NCBI GenBank assembly: GCA_038227045.1
Contig: JBBRQD010000158.1
Location: 1-10,935 of the forward strand
Length of the DNA: 10,935 bases
Source of the DNA: JANXLS01 sp038227045
Lineage (GTDB): Bacteria > Planctomycetota > SZUA-567 > H5-PLA8
Reading direction: 5' to 3'
The position numbers and the translations under genes were made by a program. The notes beneath the pieces were generated by a model. It saw only the letters and a list, made by a program, of their open reading frames with translations, was not told the origin of the DNA and searched no databases. Shown here in pieces: positions 1 to 6,245 of the stretch (the stretch's first letter is position 1; the number at the start of each line of letters is the position of its first letter).

Positions 1-1
1 C

Positions 2-130
2 ATGCGCAACGCCATCCTTTCGGTTCTGCGGCAAAACAAAATAAAGAACGTCGCGCGAGCCTTGCGGCGCTTCGCCGCACACCCCGGCGAAGCCATCGCT
101 TTGCTGGCGCGCAAGGCGACGGACTTTTGA
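2..130 (+). CDS. Transposase C-terminal fragment, ISAs1-like (5' end outside window)
   Basis: The window opens inside an open frame that ends at the TGA at 128-130; 42 codons are visible. The peptide reads MRNAILSVLRQ, then NVARALRRFAAHPGEAIALL. An (L/M)RN..I..LR....N.A.ALR..A.HP pattern is what I associate with the extreme C-terminus of ISAs1 / H-repeat-type DDE transposases, so I call it that, from memory of the family and not from an alignment. The ATG at position 2 is probably an internal Met and the real start lies upstream of the window. The catalytic residues are not in the visible part. The gene would belong to an insertion sequence whose right end lies just past the stop. It could instead be the tail of another transposase family; a non-transposase protein is less likely given the surrounding gene debris. 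Confidence 0.55.
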   Translation: MRNAILSVLRQNKIKNVARALRRFAAHPGEAIALLARKATDF

Positions 131-139
131 AAGGCCCTG
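125..139 (+). mobile_element. Possible right terminus of the ISAs1-like element
   Basis: The sequence TTTTGAAAGGCCCTG overlaps the transposase stop codon and ends in CCCTG. IS elements of the ISAs1 type commonly begin with CAGGG and end with CCCTG, and their transposase frame usually runs almost to the end of the element, which fits the spacing here. The matching left inverted repeat is outside the window, so the element boundary and any target duplication cannot be confirmed. Confidence 0.3.
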
Positions 140-203
140 GCTTAAAATCAAGGTTTGCAACTGCCGTCCTGTTCAAAAACTATGATTTGGCTTAAAACCA
201 AGG
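139..203. repeat. Pair of near-identical 15-bp direct repeats
   Basis: GGCTTAAAATCAAGG at 139-153 and GGCTTAAAACCAAGG at 189-203 differ at one base and are separated by 35 nt. The second copy, with its flanking TT, is itself an imperfect palindrome (TTGGCTTAAAACCAA). The first copy starts exactly at the proposed IS end, so the pair may be insertion or recombination scars. They are too few and short to suggest an iteron origin or CRISPR. Confidence 0.4.
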
Positions 204-487
204 CGAGCCACGGGTAGACCGACGATTGGGGCGAGAACTGGCTGCACGGAGAGCGGGACGATCTTCCTGACCATGCTGTAAACACGTTTCCATCGCAGCA
301 GCCTCATGGAGCAACCCATGTTCGGCTCCCATCCGAACTGCGAATATTTGCATTTCAAGCCCTTCTCCATAAAATCCAATCGCTCTTTGACAAATGAATA
401 CGGCTGAGTCACGGCTTTTGCTCCGAATTCCAGCGGAGGGACAACTATAGGATATTGCGGCGGCGATCCGGTTACGGACGATATGAC
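173..487 (-). pseudogene. 3' fragment of an unidentified gene joined out of frame to the helicase fragment
   Basis: On the minus strand a frame without stops runs from about 500 down to a TGA at 173-175. Its translation looks like genuine protein: it includes PPQYPIVVPPLEFGAKAV, then PYSFVKERLDFMEKGLK and YSQFGWEPNM, ending in GFKPNHSF. Residue composition is balanced and rare residues (W, C, M) are spaced as in real proteins. I do not recognise the family. A GTG at 412-410 could serve as a start, but the protein-like reading continues upstream of it to about 480, where the DNA instead encodes the helicase in another frame. I therefore read it as the C-terminal part of a gene whose 5' end was lost in a rearrangement. 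It could also be a chance open frame. Confidence 0.35.
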
Positions 488-821
488 CAGGACACATCAC
501 GAGCAAACGGAAAGGGTGGCGAAGCAGCAGCGCCCAAGCCGTCGCCAGTGACATTGCGGTTTTTCCTGTGCCGCAGTCGCAGATCATCCAGACGCGGGAT
601 TTCGCTTTCAGGCCGGCCAGCGCCCCCGCGATCTTCTGGCGTTGACTCGGGTAGAACGTGAACGGTCTGCCGGCCGCGTCAGCGCGGCAAGCTTCGATGG
701 CCGACAGGTCGGGCAGTGGCGCGTCAGGGTTGTGGCGAGGCTTCAGCACCGCCTCAGCCCCTTGCGCAAACTCGCCGCCGTAGCGGTGGATCAGATCATT
801 GAGGTCACGAGCCAAAGGCAT
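192..821 (-). pseudogene. Truncated DEAD/DEAH-box (SNF2-like) helicase, N-terminal part
   Basis: The minus-strand frame starts at ATG 821-819 behind an excellent ribosome binding site (AAGGAGG, complement of 826-832) and runs 209 codons. Residues 57-116 look like the start of a superfamily 2 helicase ATPase core: a Q-motif-like YPSQRQKIAGAL, the Walker A motif CDCGTGKTA at 81-89 (motif I, ATP phosphate binding), and a motif Ia-like LLVMCPGHIVR near 106-116. After residue 116 (about position 474) the helicase character stops and the rest (to 192) reads as an arginine/serine-rich out-of-frame sequence. The DEAD/DEAH box (motif II) and all C-terminal helicase motifs are missing, so the product cannot be an active helicase. 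Similar proteins occur in phages and integrative elements, which suggests this is a fragment of a mobile element; that part is inference. Confidence 0.6.
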
Positions 822-825
822 GACG

Positions 826-832
826 CCTCCTT
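826..832 (-). promoter_or_regulatory. Ribosome binding site of the helicase fragment
   Basis: Read on the minus strand this is AAGGAGG, a full anti-Shine-Dalgarno match, followed by a 4-nt spacer (CGTC) and the ATG at 821-819. It fixes the start of the helicase fragment and argues that this was once a properly expressed gene. Confidence 0.6.
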
Positions 833-1359
833 TTTGTGGTCAAATGTGTCGCCGCTGCCAAAATCGTCTTGAGGTCGGTAGCGGCGTGATGTCAACTCCT
901 CGATTGAGCGAAAATAAACTCGTTCTTGTAAGTCCTTTAGAATTTACGTACTCATTTTGGTATGGAAAGTGTTTAGGTCTAAGCACCTGATTGGGCACGT
1001 CCTGCAGCGGCCGCATTTGCGGCTTCCCCAGGTCGGGTACGTCCGGCACGTTGGGCAGGCTTTTTCTAAACAAGTTTGAAAGATTGGGAGGGGTATGACG
1101 CCAGCCGAAAGTGCACTCTGAAGTTCAAGAAGAAGTTATGGCGGATTTACCTGCCAACTTGCCCATCGGGCCCGACCTACGTGCTTTCCGTGCCCAACGC
1201 TGGCGGACGGTGCCCGACGGCACTGCCGGGTTGCAACACTTCTGTGGCTGGGGATCGACGTGATCTCGTTTCTATAAGTCTTTTAAAATCCAATTTCATA
1301 AATTTGTGAACGGTGATGAGAAGCCGATCAGGGAGCTCGCTCGAACGGCTTCATTGGTG

Positions 1360-1387
1360 TTGAAAAAAATCCAGTTTCATTGCTAAT
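1360..1387 (+). promoter_or_regulatory. Possible sigma-70-type promoter for the sigma/FecR operon
   Basis: TTGAAA at 1360-1365 and GCTAAT at 1382-1387, separated by 16 nt, lie 29 nt upstream of the ATG at 1417. The -35 matches five of six consensus bases and the -10 four of six. This is a by-eye match only; operons of this kind may instead be read from a promoter recognised by their own ECF factor, for which I cannot identify a consensus here. Confidence 0.25.
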
Positions 1388-1416
1388 TCCTGCTTCTCGG
1401 CGGTAGTCCTATTTGG

Positions 1417-1950
1417 ATGAACACCGAACCCGATCCCCAAACGCTTCATGTGCAGCAATTGTATGTGCGACATCAACAGTCGCTGCTCGCGTATGTGATG
1501 TCGATGGAGCCCAACTACGCGGACGCGCAGGACATCGTGCAGGAGGTCTTCCTCACCATCACGAAGAAGGCGAAGACGTGGACGCCGGAAACGGATTTTC
1601 TCGCGTGGGTCTGTACTGTGGCGCGCTATGAGGTGCTGCAATTCCAACGTACCCGCTCGCGCCGTGCCGCGAGACTGGATGAGGATGTGATCGAACTTCT
1701 GCATGTTGCCGACATGCCAGACGAGACTGAATTTCGTCAACGCCTGGTCTGGCTTCAGTGTTGTCTTGGCAAGCTGGCGCCGCGTGCGCGGGAATTGATT
1801 GTCCGACGCTATCATAACGCTCAGATGCCAGAGCAAATCGCCCCGGCCATCGGTTGGTCGGTCGGTGCCGTGCGCGTAGCCCTCACACGCGCGCGGCAAT
1901 TCCTCCGAACGTGCTTCGAACGGCAAGCGGCCATGAGCGAGGCACCATGA
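1417..1950 (+). CDS. ECF-type RNA polymerase sigma factor (Rhodopirellula/Verrucomicrobium-type)
   Basis: A 177-residue protein with the two-domain layout of extracytoplasmic-function sigma factors, which direct RNA polymerase to a small set of promoters. Region 2 spans about residues 10-78, with the core-binding and -10 recognition helix DAQDIVQEVFLTI at 36-48 and FLAWVCTVARYEVLQFQR after it. Region 4 spans about 105-168, with the helix-turn-helix MPEQIAPAIGWSVGAVRVAL and the closing TRARQFLRTCFERQ; it should read the -35 element. There is no region 1.1 or 3 and no extra C-terminal domain. The length is typical. The ATG at 1417 lacks a clear ribosome binding site but leaves region 2 complete. 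The stop overlaps the start of the FecR-like gene (ATGA at 1947-1950), which points to translational coupling and to the downstream protein being its regulator. Which promoters it recognises cannot be read here; the cluster it heads is the natural candidate. Confidence 0.93.
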   Translation: MNTEPDPQTLHVQQLYVRHQQSLLAYVMSMEPNYADAQDIVQEVFLTITKKAKTWTPETDFLAWVCTVARYEVLQFQRTRSRRAARLDEDVIELLHVADMPDETEFRQRLVWLQCCLGKLAPRARELIVRRYHNAQMPEQIAPAIGWSVGAVRVALTRARQFLRTCFERQAAMSEAP

Positions 1951-3239
1951 ACAAACAACGCCTTCAAATCCTGATCGAAGCCTGGCGCGACGATTGCCTC
2001 ACCCTTGAACAGGCGGCCGAGTTGAGCTGGCTGGTGCGCGAAGCGGAAGACGCAAGGCGCATTTTTCGGGCGGAAGCGCAATTACACGGATTACTGCACT
2101 GCGTCGTGATGAATTCTCAGGCTTTACCCACGGAGCGTCCGAGGGCCTGGGAACGACGACCGTGGCTCACTGCGGTGGCGGCCGCAGCGATGGTGGCAGC
2201 GCTCGCGTTGATGTGGTATCGCAATTCGGGCGAAAGCACGATCGCCACGGTGAACGAGATTCACGGATCGGTGGAATGGAACAACGGGCGAGGCTCGACG
2301 CCCATCGCGTTGCAAAACGGTGAGAATGTGTTTGCGGGCACGATCGTTTTGGAAAGCGACGAAGCGTTCGTCCAGTTGAAACTCAACGACGGTACTCTGG
2401 TCTCGCTGACAGGCAGTACGGAATTGAACTTCTCTGACGATGGCCGCAAGCGCCTGTTACTACGAAGCGGCACACTCTCCGCGGAGGTCAAGCCGCAGCG
2501 GAAAGACCGGCCCATGCTCGTGCGGACATCGGCGGCAGAAGTGGAGGTGCTGGGCACTCAATTTACGATGGACGCCGAATCCACTACAACGGCGTTGAGC
2601 GTCAAGTCCGGCTGCGTGAGCCTGAAGCGCTTGATTGACGGTGAATTTGTCAAAGTCAACGCGAAGCAAAGCGTTTTCGCCAGCTTCGACACCGGCAAGT
2701 TGGAGCCCGCCGAGCGTGCGGCACCGCCTCTGCAATGGGCGACCAAATACGAAACTCCGCCCAGCACGCCAGGGACGTATGCCTGGTTACCGGCGAACGA
2801 TGGCGTTCCGGCGCGGCTGCAGGCGATTCCATTTGTCGCCGGCCGCCGCAAGGACGATAGCCTGATCATTCACTACGGCGTCAACCTTCATTCGCGAATG
2901 AACAGTCAGCAGGGTCTCGTCACGTTGGATGCAAAAACCGTTGTGCGGTTTCGTTACCGCCTGAAGCGTGAAACCCGGCTCGTTTGTTTCCTATGCTGCA
3001 AGAATGCCTCCGGCCAATATGCCGGGAATTACGCCATACGCTGGCCCGTCTCGAACACTCCTCCCGACGCCGGAGGTTGGCGTTGGGCCGAACTGCCTCT
3101 TTCGTCGGCGCTTGCATTTGAGCCCGAAAAAGATTCGAATCCGGTGGGCACACAAGTCAAGCTGGCGCGTATTCACAGCAACGAAGTGGACGCAGGACTC
3201 GAAATCTCCGAAGCTGAAATTGGAACGTCGAAGCAGTGA
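1947..3239 (+). CDS. FecR-like transmembrane anti-sigma/regulatory protein with C-terminal extension
   Basis: A 430-residue inner-membrane protein expected to control the preceding sigma factor. Residues 1-60 form a charged, helical cytoplasmic segment (EAWRDDCLTLEQAAELSWLV) like the sigma-binding part of such proteins. One membrane helix lies at about 73-91 (LTAVAAAAMVAALALMW). The FecR domain covers about 97-225, with VNEIHGSVEW at its start, LNDGTLVSLTGSTEL in the middle and the family's characteristic EVEVLGTQFTMDA at 198-210. Residues 265-430 are an additional beta-rich periplasmic region containing VVRFRYRLKRETRLVCFLCC; I do not recognise it, but it resembles carbohydrate-binding or LamG-like sandwich modules seen on planctomycete FecR proteins and could sense a ligand. 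I chose the ATG at 1947 because it overlaps the sigma stop; an in-frame start at 1854 would add 31 residues of non-family sequence inside the sigma gene. The next gene begins 19 nt after the stop. Confidence 0.88.
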   Translation: MNKQRLQILIEAWRDDCLTLEQAAELSWLVREAEDARRIFRAEAQLHGLLHCVVMNSQALPTERPRAWERRPWLTAVAAAAMVAALALMWYRNSGESTIATVNEIHGSVEWNNGRGSTPIALQNGENVFAGTIVLESDEAFVQLKLNDGTLVSLTGSTELNFSDDGRKRLLLRSGTLSAEVKPQRKDRPMLVRTSAAEVEVLGTQFTMDAESTTTALSVKSGCVSLKRLIDGEFVKVNAKQSVFASFDTGKLEPAERAAPPLQWATKYETPPSTPGTYAWLPANDGVPARLQAIPFVAGRRKDDSLIIHYGVNLHSRMNSQQGLVTLDAKTVVRFRYRLKRETRLVCFLCCKNASGQYAGNYAIRWPVSNTPPDAGGWRWAELPLSSALAFEPEKDSNPVGTQVKLARIHSNEVDAGLEISEAEIGTSKQ

Positions 3240-3258
3240 ACTCACGGAAAGGACTGGT

Positions 3259-4395
3259 ATGAAATCGAATGTCATTTGGCTCTTGGTTCTCTGTACCGTT
3301 TGTGCTTTTGCCGAGGCGGGAGAGGGAACGAACCCGCCGCCCGCGGAGGCGGCGAAAAAGCCGTCGCCGAAAAATCAGTACTTGCTTTCGCCGGACGTCC
3401 ACGCGGACAGAAGCGTAACGTTTCGTATGGCCGCGGCAACGGCGCAGCTTGTGGAACTCGACGCCACCCCGCCAATGAAGCGCACACCGATGGCGAAGGA
3501 CGATAACTGCGTGTGGTCGGTCACGATTCCGCCGGTCGAACCGGGCCTGTATCAGTATTGGTTTCGCGTGGATGGGCTGGCCATCGCCGATCCCATGAAT
3601 CCCGTGACCAAGCCGTGTTTATTTCCGACGAAAAGTCTTTTGGAAATTCCGGCCGAAACGCCCTCGTTCCAGGAGTGGCGTGACGTGCCGCATGGCGTCG
3701 TCCGCATGCACGATTACCAGTCGAAGGCAATTGGGCGGCTGCGGCACCTGCGTGTATACACGCCTCCAGGTTATCGGGACGACGGCCCGGCGCTGCCCGT
3801 GCTGTATCTGTATCCTGGTTCGACCAATCACGAAGACTCGTGGATGGGAGAAGGCCGCGCACATTGGATCATGGATAACTTGCTGGCGGAGAAGAAGTGC
3901 GTTCCGATGCTCGTGGTCATGCCGGAGATCCATGCGCTGGATCCGCGTGTGCCCGCTCCGCCCGGAAAGAATGACCGCGATTTGGTGGAGCAGGAGCTGA
4001 CAACCGAAATCATTCCGATGATCGATTCCGCCTATCGAACTCAAGCCGATCGGGAACACCGCGCGCTGGCCGGATTGTCGAAGGGGTCGTATCAGGCAAT
4101 GACTACCGGCCTAATCCGCCACGATACGTTCGCCTGGGTCGGCTGCTTCAGCGGCGGCTCGAACGACCAATTGATTCTGCCAGCGCTATCAGACCCGAAG
4201 CTCAATGAACAAATGCGGCTAGTCTGGATCGGTGTCGGGAAGAACGATGTTATTGCGCTCAAGGGTGTCGAAGCGCTTCATGGCTTGCTTGAGAAGCGGA
4301 GTATCAAACACATATTCCGCCTGACCGAAGGCATCCACGAATTCACGCTCTGGCGTCCGTATCTCGCTGAATTTACCGCGTTGTTGTTCAAGTAA
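3259..4395 (+). CDS. Exported esterase D-family alpha/beta hydrolase with N-terminal early-set domain
   Basis: A 378-residue protein. Residues 1-20 are a Sec signal peptide (MKSNVIWLLVLCTVCAFAEA). Residues about 40-130 resemble the immunoglobulin-like E-set/CBM48 module found in front of such esterases (SPDVHADRSVTFRMAA, then GLYQYWFRVDG and DPMNP). From about 155 the putative-esterase fold (PF00756) follows: LRVYTPPGY, LPVLYLYPGS, MLVVMPEI and IIPMIDSAYR. The catalytic triad is probably Ser274 in GLSKGS (the nucleophile elbow, usually GLSMGG), Asp330 in VGKND and His360 in EGIHEFTLWRPYL. Relatives hydrolyse feruloyl/acetyl esters on plant polysaccharides, siderophore esters or mycolyl esters; the substrate cannot be read from sequence. 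The ATG at 3259 has AAAGGA five nt upstream and starts the signal peptide directly; an in-frame start at 2968 would overlap the FecR-like gene extensively and is rejected. It is the third gene of the operon. Confidence 0.9.
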   Translation: MKSNVIWLLVLCTVCAFAEAGEGTNPPPAEAAKKPSPKNQYLLSPDVHADRSVTFRMAAATAQLVELDATPPMKRTPMAKDDNCVWSVTIPPVEPGLYQYWFRVDGLAIADPMNPVTKPCLFPTKSLLEIPAETPSFQEWRDVPHGVVRMHDYQSKAIGRLRHLRVYTPPGYRDDGPALPVLYLYPGSTNHEDSWMGEGRAHWIMDNLLAEKKCVPMLVVMPEIHALDPRVPAPPGKNDRDLVEQELTTEIIPMIDSAYRTQADREHRALAGLSKGSYQAMTTGLIRHDTFAWVGCFSGGSNDQLILPALSDPKLNEQMRLVWIGVGKNDVIALKGVEALHGLLEKRSIKHIFRLTEGIHEFTLWRPYLAEFTALLFK

Positions 4396-4419
4396 CGTAT
4401 GGATTGGGATTGGTTTTGT

Positions 4420-5271
4420 ATGAATCATGTTCGAATCACCACGCTGATCGCCGCCGTGCTGCTGGCCGTTCCGGCGTTCTCGGCGGATAAGGAGCACCCT
4501 TTCGTCAACACACTGGGGATGAAGTTCGTACCCGTTCCGATTCCGGGTGGCAAACCCGTACTGTTTTGCGTCTGGAAAACGCGGGTGAAGGATTTCGAAG
4601 CGTTCGTTTCGGAAACCAAGTACGAATCCGAAAAAAGTGGAATGAACGCGCTGACGCCCGCAGGGAAGGGTGAGCGGAACATCGGGTCTTGGAGAATTCC
4701 GGGATTCGCGCAGACGGAACTGAATCCCGTCTGTGGGGTGAACTACGATGACGCGGTTGCGTTCTGCGCTTGGCTCTCGAAGAAGGAAGGCAAGCGCTAC
4801 CGGCTTCCGACCGACCACGAATGGAGTTGCGCCGCCGGCATCGGAGACCGCGAGCGCGCCGAGGACAGCCCTCGTTCGAAAGACCGCAAGATTAAGGGCG
4901 TTTATCCCTGGGGCACGCAATGGCCGCCGCCAAAGAGCGCGGGAAATTACGCCGGTGCCGAGTGCACCGGACAGAAATCGTTGCCGCCCAAATACACCGT
5001 GATTGCGGGGTATGAAGACGGGTTCATTTTCACGTCGCCGGTGGGATCGTTCAATCCGAATCCACTCGGGCTTTACGATCTGGGCGGAAATCTATGGGAA
5101 TGGTGTGACGATTGGATCGATTCAGAGAAGCGTGAACGGCAGCACAAAGTCTTGCGCGGCGGCTGTTGGGGCGATGACTTGCCTGTCTGTCTACTCACAT
5201 CGTTCCGTCGTCATGAAGACCCGAAAGAGCGCGGGAACATCTTCGGTTTTCGGGTTGTCATGGATGAATGA
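4420..5271 (+). CDS. Exported SUMF1 / formylglycine-generating-enzyme-like protein
   Basis: A 283-residue protein with a Sec signal peptide at 1-21 (MNHVRITTLIAAVLLAVPAFS) and a SUMF1 fold after it. Family marks in order: FVNTLGMKFVPVP at 28-40, NPVCGVNYDDAVAFCAWL at 102-119, the hallmark YRLPTDHEWSCAA at 127-139, YPWG, PNPLGLYDLGGNLWEWCDDW at 213-232, VLRGGCW at 244-250 and GFRVV near the end. True formylglycine-generating enzymes use two cysteines spaced as RGGSxLCxxxxC. Here the second is present (Cys257) but the first position is Asp252, while a cysteine sits in the RGG(S/C) position (Cys249). It is therefore probably not a sulfatase-activating oxidase but one of the many non-catalytic or differently active relatives common in planctomycetes. 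An in-frame ATG at 4399 exists; 4420 is preferred because it begins a classic signal peptide. Neither start has a good ribosome binding site, so coupling to the esterase gene (24-nt gap) is likely. No sulfatase gene lies in the window. Confidence 0.85.
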   Translation: MNHVRITTLIAAVLLAVPAFSADKEHPFVNTLGMKFVPVPIPGGKPVLFCVWKTRVKDFEAFVSETKYESEKSGMNALTPAGKGERNIGSWRIPGFAQTELNPVCGVNYDDAVAFCAWLSKKEGKRYRLPTDHEWSCAAGIGDRERAEDSPRSKDRKIKGVYPWGTQWPPPKSAGNYAGAECTGQKSLPPKYTVIAGYEDGFIFTSPVGSFNPNPLGLYDLGGNLWEWCDDWIDSEKRERQHKVLRGGCWGDDLPVCLLTSFRRHEDPKERGNIFGFRVVMDE

Positions 5272-5310
5272 AGCAATGCATGTGCAGTAGGGTGTGCCGA
5301 GACTAAATTA

Positions 5311-5317
5311 AAGGAGG
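5311..5317 (+). promoter_or_regulatory. Ribosome binding site deciding a GTG start
   Basis: AAGGAGG followed by a 6-nt spacer (CAGTTT) precedes GTG at 5324-5326. It is the strongest ribosome binding site of the operon and makes GTG the start of the LRR protein gene. It lies in the widest intergenic gap of the cluster (5272-5323), in which I see no hairpin or promoter. Confidence 0.75.
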
Positions 5318-5323
5318 CAGTTT

Positions 5324-6244
5324 GTGAATAGTTTCAAACTCGCGTGCGTGTCGATCGTCTTGGCCGGTTCTATTCTGGCGGCAGCAGAGCCGCCGAAAGC
5401 ACCGTCTGTGCCGCCCGCACTAGAACCATTAAAGGCCATAATCGGCGGGCATTATGCGCTTAAGGGAATCACACTGCAATTTAGGACTGAAGAGCCGCTG
5501 ACCGAAGAACAATGGAAGGCCATCGAAGGCTTGGGCATTCGGCAGATTTCAGCCGGGGGGAAAGGCATCGACGATGCCGCTCTCGAACGCCTGGCGAAGC
5601 TCGACCCCGAAGGGCTGGCGCTCGATTGCTCCATGCTGACCGACGACGGTTGCAAGCACCTTGCCGAGATGAAGTCGCTGAAAACGCTCTTGGTTAGTCA
5701 TACGGCGCTGGGCAAGAACGGCTTCAAGGGGACTGGACTGGCGCAACTCAAGACCGTAACGACGCTGGAGAAATTTACCTTCGGCGGATCCATGACGAGC
5801 GACGCGGCCATGGAGGCGATCGGCGAACTGACGCAACTCAAGGAGTTCGACTCCTGGCACACGCAGCGTACGCAAGCGGGCAATTTGCCGCTTGTGAAAC
5901 TGACGAATCTGAAGACGCTGACAATCGGCCAGAGTTTGTACAGTTGGGACGGCAAGCCGCGCATTTACGCACTGGACGACTCTTCTCTTGAGACACTCGC
6001 CAAGATTGCGTCGCTCGAAAGTTTGACGCTGGTGGAAGCCCGCTTCACGTTCGCCAAGTTGGAGCAACTCAAGGCGCTGGCGAATCTGAAAACGCTGCGT
6101 TTCGACATCTGCGACGTCTCCGCCGCAGATGCCGAAAAGCTCCGTGCTTTACTGCCTGCCGTAAAGATCGTTCACAAACCGTTGACCGACGAAGAGCGGG
6201 TGAAACTGGATAAGTTGCTGGGTGATCCGAGTGCAAAAAAATAA
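5324..6244 (+). CDS. Exported leucine-rich-repeat protein
   Basis: A 306-residue protein beginning at GTG with a Sec signal peptide at about 1-21 (MNSFKLACVSIVLAGSILAAA). The body is a set of irregular leucine-rich repeats, each about 22-26 residues: LERLAKLDPEGLALDCSML (88-105), CKHLAEMKSLKTLLVSHTAL (110-129), IGELTQLKEFDSW (166-178), LVKLTNLKTLTIGQSL (190-205), LETLAKIASLESLTLVEARF (222-241) and LEQLKALANLKTLRFDICDV (246-265). The repeat spacing, with D(D/A)xxLExLAKL segments, resembles the cysteine-containing/ribonuclease-inhibitor-like LRRs frequent in planctomycetes, which form curved protein-binding surfaces. No enzymatic motif is seen. The partner is unknown; co-transcription suggests another exported product of the cluster. 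The stop lies one nt before the next gene's start, so the following gene is probably translated by coupling. The tail KLDKLLGDPSAKK is charged and probably disordered. Confidence 0.85.
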   Translation: MNSFKLACVSIVLAGSILAAAEPPKAPSVPPALEPLKAIIGGHYALKGITLQFRTEEPLTEEQWKAIEGLGIRQISAGGKGIDDAALERLAKLDPEGLALDCSMLTDDGCKHLAEMKSLKTLLVSHTALGKNGFKGTGLAQLKTVTTLEKFTFGGSMTSDAAMEAIGELTQLKEFDSWHTQRTQAGNLPLVKLTNLKTLTIGQSLYSWDGKPRIYALDDSSLETLAKIASLESLTLVEARFTFAKLEQLKALANLKTLRFDICDVSAADAEKLRALLPAVKIVHKPLTDEERVKLDKLLGDPSAKK

Positions 6245-6245
6245 C

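Larger units (their letters stand above)
822..1416. other. Non-coding region between the helicase remnant and the operon
   Basis: I see no convincing gene here; the short open frames lack ribosome binding sites and protein-like composition. It holds: (a) an imperfect direct repeat, CTCGTTCTTGTAAGTCCTTT at 919-938 and CTCGTTTCTATAAGTCTTTT at 1265-1284, both continuing into A/T-rich sequence; (b) a perfect 6-bp inverted repeat GCCGCATTTGCGGC at 1010-1023, too weak and without a T-run to be a terminator; (c) two GC-rich patches, about 991-1060 and 1165-1230, with recurring GTGCCCAAC/GTGCCCGAC-like words, in opposite orientation to each other. On the minus strand the first patch would read as V-P-(D/N) repeats. 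This may be degenerate tandem-repeat sequence; function unknown. Confidence 0.5.

Noticed and set aside
890..895. Perfect TTGACA on the minus strand, a possible -35 for the helicase fragment
   Set aside because: At 17-nt spacing the -10 position reads TCAAGA, which matches the consensus at only two positions; not enough for a promoter call.
840..1073. Minus-strand frame with VPDVPD and QDVPN repeats upstream of the helicase fragment
   Set aside because: No ribosome binding site and no family match; the repeats probably reflect short repeated GC-rich DNA words, so it is described as part of the non-coding region only.
1351..1926. Long minus-strand open frame of 191 codons opposite the sigma factor gene
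   Set aside because: It lies wholly against a well-supported sigma factor, has no ribosome binding site, and its arginine/histidine-rich translation is typical of antisense shadow frames.
1854..1946. Upstream start for the FecR-like protein
   Set aside because: The extra 31 residues come from the sigma factor's region 4 in another frame; the ATGA overlap at 1947 is the better start.
2968..3258. Upstream start for the esterase
   Set aside because: It would overlap the FecR-like gene by about 270 nt and bury the signal peptide; the ATG at 3259 has its own AAAGGA.
4219..4920. Minus-strand open frame of 233 codons across the esterase/SUMF1 junction
   Set aside because: It is antisense to two genes with clear family motifs and shows no domain or ribosome binding site.
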